A stretch of 64,000 bases of DNA, from the NCBI RefSeq assembly GCF_001304615.2, contig NZ_CP032683.1:2976001-3040000 (forward strand), read 5' to 3'. Position numbers and translations under genes: made by a program. Source of the DNA: Methanosarcina flavescens. Its GTDB lineage: Archaea; Halobacteriota; Methanosarcinia; Methanosarcinales; Methanosarcinaceae. The notes beneath the pieces are model-generated. The model was not told where the DNA came from. It made no database searches and saw only the letters and a program-made list of their open reading frames with translations. The first letter of the stretch is position 1. The number at the start of each line of letters is the position of its first letter. This document shows, in pieces, positions 8,706-17,233 of this stretch.

Positions 8706-9737
8706 TCAGGAAAGATACTCTCTGGAAAACATCTGTACGGTCAGAATAAAGTAGGAGAGCAGGAGGGGACCTATAACGATTCCTATCAGCCCGAAGAGTG
8801 ACACCCCTATTACAATTCCGAGCAGGGACAGAAGAGGATGGATTTTTCCAACAGTCTTCTGGACGATGGGTCTCAGGAAGTTATCAAGTACACTTATAAA
8901 GAGTCCTGCTGCAAGTATACCGATCGCCGCCGTATAGTCGGCCTGGAATAGCTGGACAATAACTGCAGGAATCCAGACAAAAGCTGCTCCGACAAGAGGT
9001 AGAAAGGACAGAATAGCTGCAATCGCGCCCCAGAGAAAAGCTCCCTGGATATTGAAGATGAGAAATGCGATTGTCAGCACTCCACCCTGGGCAAGGGCAA
9101 CTGCCCCGCTAGCTGTAAGAGTTGTCCGGACCATTCTCCTGAACTCGTTCAGCAGAGTGGCTGTGTTTTCTTCATTGAAAGGGACTGCAACTGTGACTTG
9201 GCGCATAAAGTCCGAATCTTCCCCGGTAAAAAGATAGTAAAGTAGAAAGTACATTATCAATAACCCAATGGACTGGTGGCTCAGGCTCTGGATTGAGCCC
9301 AGAATAAACAGGCTCGTGTAATTGACAGCCTGTGAGGCAAGCTCCATTGCTTTTTCTTCTATTTTGGTCTGGAATATATCAAAAGGAATATTCAGCCCTG
9401 ATAGAAAATTAGTTGCAAAGACAGCTCCAGATTCAATAGACGCAATAATGGATTCCTGATTAAGTATAAGCTGCTGGATTTCGCTGACAATCATACTCAG
9501 AAGGAAGTAAAAAGGAATCAGTACAACAAAGATGGAAACTATTATCACCAGTACGGCTGCAATTTGCTTCCGAATCCTGGCTTTTTTTACGAGAAACTGA
9601 TAAAGAGGTCGGAATATTGTGAAAAGGATGAGGGCTCCGAAAATATAGTTTAGATACGGGAATGTAGCGTAAATAATGATCACAGTCAGAACAACAATTA
9701 TGAGAAGAGCCAGAGCCATCTTTAGATTCTCTTTCAT
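8706..9737 (-). CDS. AI-2E-family (PerM-like) membrane protein
   Basis: This 343-residue integral membrane protein has about seven to eight helices: a pair near the N-terminus, one at about 60-85, and a cluster in the C-terminal half containing the family block LDNFLRPIV. Members are proposed exporters, with roles ranging from signal export to Na+/H+ antiport; the substrate here is unknown. The frame extends upstream to 9920, but that part reads through the hairpin repeats and lacks similarity. I therefore start at the ATG in MKENLKMALALL. No strong ribosome site precedes it. It lies downstream of the polymerase IV gene on the same strand, separated by two hairpins. Confidence 0.85.
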   Translation of the reverse strand: MKENLKMALALLIIVVLTVIIIYATFPYLNYIFGALILFTIFRPLYQFLVKKARIRKQIAAVLVIIVSIFVVLIPFYFLLSMIVSEIQQLILNQESIIASIESGAVFATNFLSGLNIPFDIFQTKIEEKAMELASQAVNYTSLFILGSIQSLSHQSIGLLIMYFLLYYLFTGEDSDFMRQVTVAVPFNEENTATLLNEFRRMVRTTLTASGAVALAQGGVLTIAFLIFNIQGAFLWGAIAAILSFLPLVGAAFVWIPAVIVQLFQADYTAAIGILAAGLFISVLDNFLRPIVQKTVGKIHPLLSLLGIVIGVSLFGLIGIVIGPLLLSYFILTVQMFSREYLS

Positions 9738-9863
9738 TGGATCTAGATTGGATCTTCTATTATAAAATGTATATGCCGATCCATAACCTGCGCAATGCCT
9801 GACCAAAATCGTTGTGCTGCGACCGTTGCGCCAGTCGATCACGCCGCCATACCGGTTTTCGAT

Positions 9864-9886
9864 AAAACCTTTTGAGAAAAGGTTTT
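9864..9886. repeat. Perfect hairpin (10-base stem, 3-base loop)
   Basis: AAAACCTTTT and AAAAGGTTTT flank GAG. It is the second of two near-identical hairpins between the polymerase IV gene and the AI-2E-type gene, and could form the 3' end or a processing site of the polymerase message. Confidence 0.6.
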
Positions 9887-9890
9887 CGCT

Positions 9891-9913
9891 CAAGCCTTTT
9901 TTGAAAAGGCTTG
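9891..9913. repeat. Perfect hairpin (10-base stem, 3-base loop)
   Basis: CAAGCCTTTT and AAAAGGCTTG flank TTG. With the hairpin at 9864-9886 and a degenerate third copy near 9920-9955, it looks like a duplicated stem-loop unit just after the polymerase IV gene. Confidence 0.6.
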
Positions 9914-9956
9914 CGCTCAAGCAGTTTTTTGAATAAGCTTGTGAGAAGGCTTGCCT

Positions 9957-11060
9957 TTAGAAATCTGTAATCAGGGTTTGCTTTTCGTCTCTTTCGCGGA
10001 GCTTTGCAACGCCTATGCCTACAAGCCTGAGTTTTCGGTTTCCTATGAATTCTGAGAGAAGCTGCATGGCGATTCTTTTCATCACAAAAAGGTCTGAGGT
10101 CCAGATTGGGATGGTTTTTGAGCGGGTGTAGGTGGAGAAGTCTTCAAAGCGTACGGTAAGGGTTACGGTTCTGAAAAGGAAACGGTGTTTCAGGAGGGAT
10201 CTGTGCACGCTTTCTATAAGGAGGTCCAGAGACCCGGTGATTTTTACAGGGTCATTTGTATCCTCGGCAAAGGTTCCGTGCCTGCTTATGGATTTTATAC
10301 TTTTGTTTTCCCGGACCTCCTCAAAATCTAGTCCGTTTGCAAGTTGCTTCATGCGAAGTCCCATTTTCCCGAATTTCTCCAATAGGAACTGCACGTCACA
10401 GCTTGCAAGTTCTTCTACTCTGGTAATTCCCATTATTTTCAAGGTCTCAGCGGTTTTTTTCCCTATTCCGGGAATTTTTGAGACAGGCAGTGGGAAAAGA
10501 AATTCCCTTACATCTCCGGACCTGACAACGGTAAGCCCGTCAGGCTTCTGGAAACCGGACGCAATTTTAGCTATAAGCTTGTTCGGCCCGATCCCTACTG
10601 AGCAGGTAATTCCTTCTTGCTTCTGGACTTCATCCTTTATCCTTAGGGCATACATAGCAGCTTCTTCAAAATTCCTGATCTCGGGGCCCGGCACAAGATA
10701 GGCTTCATCCACACTGACCTGCTGGAGCCTGTCTGCAAACCCCTTTAAAAGCTCCATCACCTTTGCAGAAACACCTGCGTACAGTTTCATGTTCACAGGC
10801 AAAAAGACCGCATCCGGACAGAGCCTGTAAGCCTGTGAGATCGGCATTGCAGAATGAATCCCGTATTTTCGCGCCTCATACGAGCATGTGCTTACAACAC
10901 CTCTTCCAGAACCCCCTTTCGGGTCAGAGCCCACAACTACAGGCAGCCCTTTGAGTTCCGGCCTTTCCCTGACCTCTACTGATGCAAAAAAGCTATCCAT
11001 ATCCACGTGGAAGGTTATTCGCCTTTCCGGAACATTTATTTTCGAACTGGAGGCAGGCAT
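9957..11060 (-). CDS. dinB: DNA polymerase IV (Y-family, translesion)
   Basis: This 367-residue Y-family polymerase has VDMDSFFAS (first catalytic Asp and steric-gate aromatic) near residue 20 and SVDEAYL (second acidic pair) near 105. A thumb with helix-hairpin-helix IPGIGKKTAETL near 180 and a little-finger domain follow. The extreme C-terminus, QTLITDF, fits a PCNA-interacting peptide (Q-x-x-I-x-x-F), as expected for an archaeal polymerase loaded by the clamp. It copies past damaged template bases at the fork. It stands alone apart from the downstream AI-2E gene. Confidence 0.95.
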   Translation of the reverse strand: MPASSSKINVPERRITFHVDMDSFFASVEVRERPELKGLPVVVGSDPKGGSGRGVVSTCSYEARKYGIHSAMPISQAYRLCPDAVFLPVNMKLYAGVSAKVMELLKGFADRLQQVSVDEAYLVPGPEIRNFEEAAMYALRIKDEVQKQEGITCSVGIGPNKLIAKIASGFQKPDGLTVVRSGDVREFLFPLPVSKIPGIGKKTAETLKIMGITRVEELASCDVQFLLEKFGKMGLRMKQLANGLDFEEVRENKSIKSISRHGTFAEDTNDPVKITGSLDLLIESVHRSLLKHRFLFRTVTLTVRFEDFSTYTRSKTIPIWTSDLFVMKRIAMQLLSEFIGNRKLRLVGIGVAKLRERDEKQTLITDF

Positions 11061-11439
11061 TACCCTGAGATAAGATAAAACATATAAAAAAGGATTAAGA
11101 AAGTTGGGTGAAAGTATTAACGTGATATAAAATATGGTTAAAAAAACATTTCTAGAAAGGCGATAATATATAATTTGGATAATCTTTTCAATCCGTATTT
11201 CTCTGGTTTCAGATGGGGGAGTTTTATTAAAGCAGAGCAGGAGAATTTAAAGCAGCTCACTTTCAAAGAGACAGAGTATTCAGAGAAAAAGGGCTATTAG
11301 CTAACTTGAAAGAGATGCTGAGAAAACCGAAAAAATATCACAGGGCAACTTTTCCTGAGATCACAACAAAATTAACTGGGTAACGTTGTGAGACAGTAGA
11401 GACTTTTGTACAATAGCTCGTACAATAGTTAATTTCAAG
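11061..11439. other. Intergenic region between divergent genes
   Basis: It is an AT-rich spacer between polymerase IV (leftward) and the sugar-dehydrogenase-like gene (rightward), and must hold both promoters. I see no repeat or RNA gene in it apart from a short GCTCGTACAATAG direct echo near 11411-11430. Confidence 0.5.
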
Positions 11440-11451
11440 ATGGTGGGGGAA

Positions 11452-12597
11452 ATGAAAGGATCAAAGATAATATTTGGGGTTTTTGCTGCGATTGTACTTA
11501 TTTTCGCAGCTTACGCCGCCCTCAGAACCGTACCTATTGGGGAATGTCGTGAGAACGGAGAATGGCTGAAATGCATAGAGCTTCCGCCTGGTTTTTCTAT
11601 TGATTATTACGCACAGGATGTAGAGAATGCAAGACAAATGGCTGTGAGCCCGAACGGTACGCTTTTTGTCGGAAGTCGGGATGCGGGAAAAGTTTACGCA
11701 ATCCCTGACCGGAACAATGATAGCAAAGCCGATAATGTAATTGTGCTTGCTGAGGGTCTGGATTCGCCAAATGGAGTGGCATTCAGGAACGGCTCGTTAT
11801 ATGTCGCTGAGATATCCCGGATAACCAGGTATGATAATATCGAAGCAAGGCTTGAAAATCCGCCCGAACCCGTTGTAGTTAATGATAGTTTTCCGTCCGA
11901 CCGCCGTCACGGCGTGAGATATATCGAATTTGGACCTGATGGAAAGTTATATGTGCCTGTAGGAGTGCCATGCAACATTTGTAATAAGGAAAGGGAAGAC
12001 GAGCGGTACGGAACAATCACAAGAATGGAACCCGATGGAAGCCAGTTTGAGATCTTTGCAAAAGGTATAAGGAATACCGTCGGTTATGACTGGAACCCCG
12101 ATACTGAAGAATTATGGTTCACTGATAATGGAAGGGACGGTCTTGGGGATAACATACCTCCGGATGAACTCAACCTGGCACCTGAGAAGGGAATGAATTT
12201 TGGTTACCCCTATTGTCACGGGGGAGATATTCCTGATCCGGAATTTGGGAAACTCAGGAACTGTTCGGAGTTCACACCACCCGAGATTAAACTGGGCCCA
12301 CATGTGGCTGCGCTTGGTATGACCTTTTACACAGGTACAATGTTTCCTGAAGAGTACAGGAACCAGATATTTATTGCCGAACATGGTTCATGGGATAGAA
12401 CAGTTCCAATAGGATATAGGGTTACTCTTGTCAGGTTGGAGAATAGTACGCCTGTCAGTTACGAGCCCTTTGCTGATGGATGGCTCCAGGGGCTTGCAGC
12501 CTGGGGAAGACCTGTGGACGTCCTTGTAATGCCTGATGGAGCCTTGCTTGTCTCGGATGATAAGAATAACGCAATTTACAGGATCAGCTATGGCTGA
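11452..12597 (+). CDS. Exported PQQ-type sugar/sorbosone dehydrogenase-like beta-propeller
   Basis: An N-terminal membrane anchor or signal (about residues 3-22) is followed by a six-bladed GSDH-type propeller. Blocks include FVGSRDAGKVYAIPD, LDSPNGVAFRNGSLYVAE, RHGVRYIEFGPDGKLYVPVG, GIRNTVGYDWNP and AEHGSWDRT. Relatives oxidise sugars with PQQ or act on unknown substrates. Methanosarcina are not known to make PQQ, so the cofactor and reaction are uncertain. Cysteine pairs (CNICNK, and others) suggest disulfides outside the cell. The ATG at 11452 follows GGTGGGGGA; an in-frame ATG lies four codons earlier. It is monocistronic. Confidence 0.8.
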   Translation: MKGSKIIFGVFAAIVLIFAAYAALRTVPIGECRENGEWLKCIELPPGFSIDYYAQDVENARQMAVSPNGTLFVGSRDAGKVYAIPDRNNDSKADNVIVLAEGLDSPNGVAFRNGSLYVAEISRITRYDNIEARLENPPEPVVVNDSFPSDRRHGVRYIEFGPDGKLYVPVGVPCNICNKEREDERYGTITRMEPDGSQFEIFAKGIRNTVGYDWNPDTEELWFTDNGRDGLGDNIPPDELNLAPEKGMNFGYPYCHGGDIPDPEFGKLRNCSEFTPPEIKLGPHVAALGMTFYTGTMFPEEYRNQIFIAEHGSWDRTVPIGYRVTLVRLENSTPVSYEPFADGWLQGLAAWGRPVDVLVMPDGALLVSDDKNNAIYRISYG

Positions 12598-12669
12598 TCC
12601 GGAAACTTTGCAATATCTGATTTGGATACTTGTGTGAGTATACTGCAACACCTGATCCGGATACCTTTA
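12594..12669. repeat. Degenerate CTGATCCGGATAC repeats
   Basis: Three imperfect copies of CTGATCCGGATACTTT begin near 12594, 12617 and 12653, just after the dehydrogenase stop. They look like a short duplication with drift and have no known role. Confidence 0.4.
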
Positions 12670-12790
12670 AAATGTCCCGCGGGAGCCAGTTGGGCTGAGA
12701 AAGTAATTATCCAAGCTGAAACAGTGAAAAAGCTGGATCAGGTAAAAACATTTATTTTATATCCTCATATACGTAAGCAGGGGGAATGAG

Positions 12791-13075
12791 TTGTTATCCA
12801 AAATACCTGTCGATATTAAAAGCATATCTGAAGGAGATATCGATAAAGAGATCATCAGAGCCGCGATTGTCGCCGAAATTGATGCTATAAACCTTTATGA
12901 ACAGATGGCAAACTTAACAAAAAATACGTATGTAAAAGCTGTCCTCATGGATGTAGCAAAAGAGGAAAAAACACACATCGGAGAGTTTCAGGCCCTTTTA
13001 CTCCAGTTTGATCCTCAACACAAGAAGGAAGTTGAAGCCGGAGCCAGAGATGCTGAAGAAGTACTGTCTAAATAA
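12791..13075 (+). CDS. Small ferritin-like (half four-helix) protein
   Basis: This 94-residue, all-helical protein carries one ferritin/rubrerythrin-like metal half-site: EIDAINLYEQMA in helix A and EEKTHIGEF (E-x-x-H) in helix B. A full di-iron site would need two copies, so a dimer is expected, as in encapsulin-associated and other half-ferritins. No encapsulin gene is nearby. Its role in iron or oxygen handling is inferred only from the fold. The start is TTG at 12791, preceded by GGGGG at 12780-12784. The ATG at 12786 is in another frame and does not give this protein. Confidence 0.75.
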   Translation: MLSKIPVDIKSISEGDIDKEIIRAAIVAEIDAINLYEQMANLTKNTYVKAVLMDVAKEEKTHIGEFQALLLQFDPQHKKEVEAGARDAEEVLSK

Positions 13076-13122
13076 TTTCTCTAGCTCAAGCCTTTTTATG
13101 GATATCGGTTAATTTCTTTCTC

Positions 13123-14286
13123 TCAGAAGTTTCCGGCAATGAACTCTTCAGTCATGCGACATGCTTCAGTATCGGGATACTGTTCAGGCGGATGTTTCAT
13201 AAAGTACGCCGAAGGCGGATAGAGGACTCCTCCTATTCCGCGGTTAAGAGCAAGCTTGCAGCATCGAATGGCGTCTATCACCACGCCTGCCGAGTTAGGG
13301 GAGTCCTCAACCGAAAGCCTGAGCTCAAGGTTCATGGGCACATCACCGAAGAGTTTTCCTTCCATTCTCAGGAAACATACCTTATTGTCTTTCTGCCACG
13401 AAATGTAATCGCTGGGGCCTACGTGGATATTTCCGTTCTCAAGCCTGGTTTCGAGTACGGACTGGACGGCTTCAGTCTTCGATTCTCTCTTGGAGGCAAG
13501 CCTATCCCTGTTAAGCATGTTAAGAAAATCGGTATTTCCTCCGGTATTAAGCTGGTAAGTTCTCTCCAGTTTTACTCCCCGTTTCTTGAAGAGGTCAGCA
13601 AGTGTCCTGTGAACAATGGTCGCTCCCAACTGGGATTTAATATCATCCCCTATGATAGGAAGCTTCCTCTCTTCGAAACGTCTTGCCCACTCAGGATCAC
13701 TTGCAATAAACACAGGCATGTTGTTGATAAAAGCGCAGCCTGCCTCAAGCGCACATTCGGCATAGAATCGGGCGGCCTGTTCAGAACCTACAGGCATATA
13801 ATTCAGGAGAATCTCAGCTCCCGCGTCTTTCAGGGCAGATACGATTTCCTCTTTTGTCGCACCTTCGCCCTCTACCGGCAAAAATCTGCATTCTTCAGGA
13901 TAATCTGCAAGGTGTTCGGAACAGCCATCCAGAACCCTTCCGGCTTTCACCTTCGTCCCTGCCTGCGGAATATTCGGACAGAAAACTTTTGTGCAGTTAG
14001 GAAGCGAAAATATAGCTTCTGATACATCTTTTCCGACCTTTCTCCGGTCGATATCAAAAGCTGCTGCCACCTCGATCTCATACGGCAAGTAGCCACCAAG
14101 ATTCCAATGCATCAGGCCTAAAGAACCCTTGTCCTTTTTTTTCCGGTAGTATTCGATACCCTGCAGAAGTGAACTTGCACAGTTCCCCACTCCCGCAATG
14201 GCAATTCTTATCCTGTCTTTACCTGCCGCTGGTACTCCCCCAATAAGCTCAAAATAGAATAATATAGATCTTGCTTTAAAATACAC
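13123..14286 (-). CDS. ino1: myo-Inositol-1-phosphate synthase, actinobacterial type
   Basis: This NAD-dependent enzyme converts glucose 6-phosphate to inositol 3-phosphate (EC 5.5.1.4), the precursor of inositol-headed archaeal lipids. Rossmann motif IAIAGVGNCASS lies near residue 28. Typical blocks follow: LNYMPVGSEQA, FINNMPVFIASDPEWA, IIGDDIKSQLGATI, NTGGNTDFLNML and DSPNSAGVVIDAIR. The pattern matches the mycobacterial enzyme far better than the AF1794-type archaeal enzyme as I remember them. The start is uncertain: the open frame begins at a GTG (14286) with no ribosome site, and similarity begins about 20 residues later. It is monocistronic, with its terminus close to that of the half-ferritin gene. 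Confidence 0.9.
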   Translation of the reverse strand: MYFKARSILFYFELIGGVPAAGKDRIRIAIAGVGNCASSLLQGIEYYRKKKDKGSLGLMHWNLGGYLPYEIEVAAAFDIDRRKVGKDVSEAIFSLPNCTKVFCPNIPQAGTKVKAGRVLDGCSEHLADYPEECRFLPVEGEGATKEEIVSALKDAGAEILLNYMPVGSEQAARFYAECALEAGCAFINNMPVFIASDPEWARRFEERKLPIIGDDIKSQLGATIVHRTLADLFKKRGVKLERTYQLNTGGNTDFLNMLNRDRLASKRESKTEAVQSVLETRLENGNIHVGPSDYISWQKDNKVCFLRMEGKLFGDVPMNLELRLSVEDSPNSAGVVIDAIRCCKLALNRGIGGVLYPPSAYFMKHPPEQYPDTEACRMTEEFIAGNF

Positions 14287-14767
14287 CTTCGAAATATAGT
14301 TTGAACATTACTATGAAATACTGGTTTCGAATATTGATCTCAAACTTGGTTTCAAATCTCAGTTTCCAGTCTTGATTTCCCATTTCCCCTGATATATTGC
14401 AGGTCTCAAAACCAGTTTCCAGAATGTGGTTTCATAAAGGATAACGAATGGAAACTGTTATGCCTGTTATTGTATGCAAAAAATACTATAAAAAATGTTT
14501 TATAAAAAATAAAGATAAGTTAGCCTGTTCACGCTTTTTGAGGCTTATTATTTCGCTTTATCAGGGATATTCAATCTCTTTCCCATATTCGTTTTATGGC
14601 GAGTTGAGCCTGAAATCAAATTATAGAGGTTTAGTAGAGTGAAGGAAAATTCCCGCCTTCTCAAAGGTGGGGCGGACCGTCATCTATCTCATAACACATC
14701 CTCTGATTATGTTTTTAGGCTTATAAACCTGTAATCTATTGTCTGATCTTTGCTTTGGAAATCAGTT
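14287..14767. other. Intergenic region with TGGTTTC-rich degenerate repeats
   Basis: Between 14310 and 14435 a motif like CTGGTTTCAAATCTCAG recurs about five times with many changes. The arms could fold on each other but form no tRNA. The remainder is AT-rich. No gene is supported, and the frame at 14448-14642 has no family features. Confidence 0.5.
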
Positions 14768-15556
14768 TTACATATTTTTAACTTCCGGCTTGCTTATACC
14801 TGTACGCTTCTCAGGATACGCTATCTTGCTCCGCTTGCAGATAAAGGACTCTTCCAGGTCGGCTCCCATCTGCTGTGCCAGCCCCGAAGGAATGCCCATT
14901 ATCATCAATTCCGGAGGCAGCCAGGAATTCCCGGTTGGGTCGACAGGCCCGACAAAAACTGAGTCTTTCGGCGCATTTTCAGCCATGCCAGCCGGGAAAG
15001 TAATCATGGTAGCACAGGTTGGCCCACCTGGGATTATGGTTTTAAAGAAGGGATCAGAACTGCTGAATTGAGCCAGCCCGCAAAGGTTCCTTATCTGCTC
15101 TGCGCCTGCAAAGACAATATATGATCTGACAATGTCAGGTTCGATCTCGCCAGTACACGGAGCAATGACCGTGTATTTGCCGTGCGGAAGAATTTTTCCT
15201 GCTCGCTCCATCAGTTCATCGAACAGCTCAGGAGTTGCCTTTAAATGTTCAGCAACGCCTCCATGGAAATCTGGCGTGCCCACAGTCACGAAGTACTTAA
15301 GTTTTGGATGCGGTTCTGCGAGTCCAGTCCATACCAGTCCACCAGCGCAGCACTGCTCGTGACCTGCCTCAATATAGAGGGGAGGCGTCTCTTTAAAGAA
15401 AGCGGAAATATAAACCGCCTTTGCTACACATCGGTCTACAGTGTATGATGGGACAGCTCCTTCGGGGATCTCATCCGTCCCGTAAACACATAATGGGCGT
15501 AATTTCAACCTGCCGGCTTCTGTAAGCTTTTTTCCCAGTTCTTCAGGCCTTAACAT
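14768..15556 (-). CDS. DUF169-family protein
   Basis: This 262-residue soluble protein of the DUF169 family has the blocks DRCVAKAVYISAFF, AGHEQCCAGG and PSGLAQQMGADLEESF, and several conserved cysteines. The family is widespread in anaerobes and has no established reaction; Cys clustering suggests metal or cofactor binding. The ATG at 15556 follows GGTGGT at good spacing, so the longer frame to a TTG at 15577 is not used. It starts 43 bases after the stop of the iron-sulfur flavoprotein gene on the same strand. The two are probably co-transcribed and may act together in redox chemistry. Confidence 0.8.
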   Translation of the reverse strand: MLRPEELGKKLTEAGRLKLRPLCVYGTDEIPEGAVPSYTVDRCVAKAVYISAFFKETPPLYIEAGHEQCCAGGLVWTGLAEPHPKLKYFVTVGTPDFHGGVAEHLKATPELFDELMERAGKILPHGKYTVIAPCTGEIEPDIVRSYIVFAGAEQIRNLCGLAQFSSSDPFFKTIIPGGPTCATMITFPAGMAENAPKDSVFVGPVDPTGNSWLPPELMIMGIPSGLAQQMGADLEESFICKRSKIAYPEKRTGISKPEVKNM

Positions 15557-15599
15557 AATTAACCACCGGTAAACCAATTGATAACTTCCACGCGAAATT

Positions 15600-16271
15600 T
15601 TATTCTTTTAACCAGCCTTTCTCCATCCAGTAGTCACAATTATGTGTCCAGTCCTCTTTGTTGGCAAGAATGACGTATTTGAACCGCTCCCTCCAGGCTT
15701 GCTGTCTTGCTTCCTGTTCAGGATATTGCCACTTTTCCTTTATCGCTTTAACAAGATCTTTACCCATTTCACGCGATTTTATAATAGCTTCCTCCATTTC
15801 CGAAGGACCTTCTGACATTGCACAGCCCACTCCCCCTATGGCTTTGCCTCCGCACTGCACTATATAATTATCCATTATACCAAGCACAAAATCGATTTCA
15901 CCGCTGCCTGCGGTTGTTAAGGAAAGGCCGTATTTTCCGTCAAAGAGTTGTTCGTGGACAACAAGCGGGCTTCTATCAAACAGGGTCTTTAGCTGGGCTG
16001 TCACATTCGTTATGTAATTGGGGCTGCTCAAAACTATGCCGTCGGCAGCCAGTAACTTTTCCAGTACAGGCTCGAAGTCGTCTTTTATTGTGCATACTCC
16101 AGTCTTATGGCAGGAATTGCATGCAGTGCAGTAATTAATCTCCATTTTCGCAATATCAATTGATTCGACCTCTGCTCCTGCTTCTGCGGCTCCATCAAGA
16201 GCGGCGTTTACAAGTTTCAAAGTGTTGCTCTGCTCGCCTCTTGGGCTTGACTGTATCCCAACTATCTTCAT
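15600..16271 (-). CDS. Iron-sulfur flavoprotein (Isf family)
   Basis: This 223-residue flavodoxin-fold protein has the FMN-phosphate loop SSPRGEQSNT near residue 8. The compact cysteine cluster CTACNSCHKTGVC near residue 48 binds a 4Fe-4S centre in Isf proteins. LSSPNYITNVTAQLKTLFDR is the flavin-contact region. Isf proteins of methanogens transfer electrons from ferredoxin and are linked to oxygen or peroxide defence. It is the first gene of a pair with the DUF169 protein downstream. Downstream of the fold, the C-terminal 50 residues are rich in Trp and charged residues. Confidence 0.88.
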   Translation of the reverse strand: MKIVGIQSSPRGEQSNTLKLVNAALDGAAEAGAEVESIDIAKMEINYCTACNSCHKTGVCTIKDDFEPVLEKLLAADGIVLSSPNYITNVTAQLKTLFDRSPLVVHEQLFDGKYGLSLTTAGSGEIDFVLGIMDNYIVQCGGKAIGGVGCAMSEGPSEMEEAIIKSREMGKDLVKAIKEKWQYPEQEARQQAWRERFKYVILANKEDWTHNCDYWMEKGWLKE

Positions 16272-16550
16272 AAACTTCCTCCCAGTTTATTTTACAAAAG
16301 TTACAGTACTATATTTAACTGAAGCTTTATTACCCCTTTTATAACTTTTAAAAAGCGCTGGATGGTATGGATAACTGTAGTATTGAAGTTTCACCATTGT
16401 ATAATATTCTCTCAGTAATCTGGAATGTCTTAGTAATTCGAGATGTTTTTAGAGTTATACAAAATATCAAGTTTCCAGCTAAATTTTTAGCAGGAAAACT
16501 TGAATATATGTAGATCGTATTGACTATGTAAGAAATGGGGGTATGTAACC
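16272..16550. other. Spacer between divergent genes
   Basis: AT-rich, with the promoter of the flavoprotein operon on the left strand. I see no gene other than the small one that begins at 16551. Confidence 0.45.
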
Positions 16551-16652
16551 ATGGCAAGAATGAAAAAGTTTATAAAATATTTAATTTTAGGTGGTTTTGT
16601 TGGAATATTACTGGTTTACCTCAAGTTTAAAAGAGTAAACATAAAGGAATAA
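16551..16652 (+). CDS. 33-residue single-span membrane peptide
   Basis: An ATG preceded by GGGGGT (16537-16542) opens a 33-codon frame. It encodes a positively charged N-terminus (MARMKKFIKY), a hydrophobic span (about residues 11-24, LILGGFVGILLVYL) and a charged end (KFKRVNIKE). The length, SD site and positive-inside layout argue for a real small membrane protein. I recognise no family. It stands alone in a 960-base gap. Confidence 0.5.
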   Translation: MARMKKFIKYLILGGFVGILLVYLKFKRVNIKE

Positions 16653-17233
16653 ACGTTAAATAATTCTAAAAAAGCTCTGAAAAACGTTATTTCCAAATCT
16701 TTTATATATAAAGTATTTTTTTAATTTACATCCAGTTAAGGGAGTTTTTCCGGTCTAATATCAAAAAGGGATTCTAAAAAATAATCCTTCAAGAAATAAG
16801 GAATCACGGTTTAGGATTACTCTGGAATACCTTTAGAATTCTAGAATACCATGAAAATAGGTGACAATTTCTCAAGCTTTTATGATATCATGTTAAAATA
16901 CCTTTAATTTATAGAGAATGATACAAATAAAATAATATATATGCCACATTTTCAATATTCTTTATCATTAACGACTGTTAATTATAAATACTATTTTTTT
17001 CTCTATTGTACTCTACAATAATAAGCCTGCGAAAGAGTCTAAAACTAATAAATGATAAGCAATGTAATACTATTCCAAGAAATCCCGGATTTGGAGTGAT
17101 TTTTTATAGTCTCACATATTTTAATTAACCATTCCACTAATGTGAGGCTCTGTTGTGAGTTGAGAAAAATGGAGTGCATAACTGCATTAAATTATAACTT
17201 AATTCACTGGAAAAAGTTGAGGTAGTTAGCGGC
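16653..17233. other. AT-rich intergenic region, 580 bases
   Basis: It contains no supported gene. A GAATTCTAGAAT-type palindrome lies near 16836. The long AT-rich run before 17234 should contain the promoter of the oxidoreductase gene. Confidence 0.4.

Noticed and set aside
9738-9920. N-terminal extension of the AI-2E protein
   Set aside because: It reads through two hairpins, has no similarity to the family, and MKENLKMALALL is a natural start.
13192-14022. 276-codon frame opposite ino1
   Set aside because: It is antisense to a clear enzyme and has no motif of its own.
14300-14440. tRNA-like GGTTTCAAATCTC element
   Set aside because: There is no acceptor stem, anticodon arm or CCA-side pairing; it belongs to the degenerate TGGTTTC repeats.
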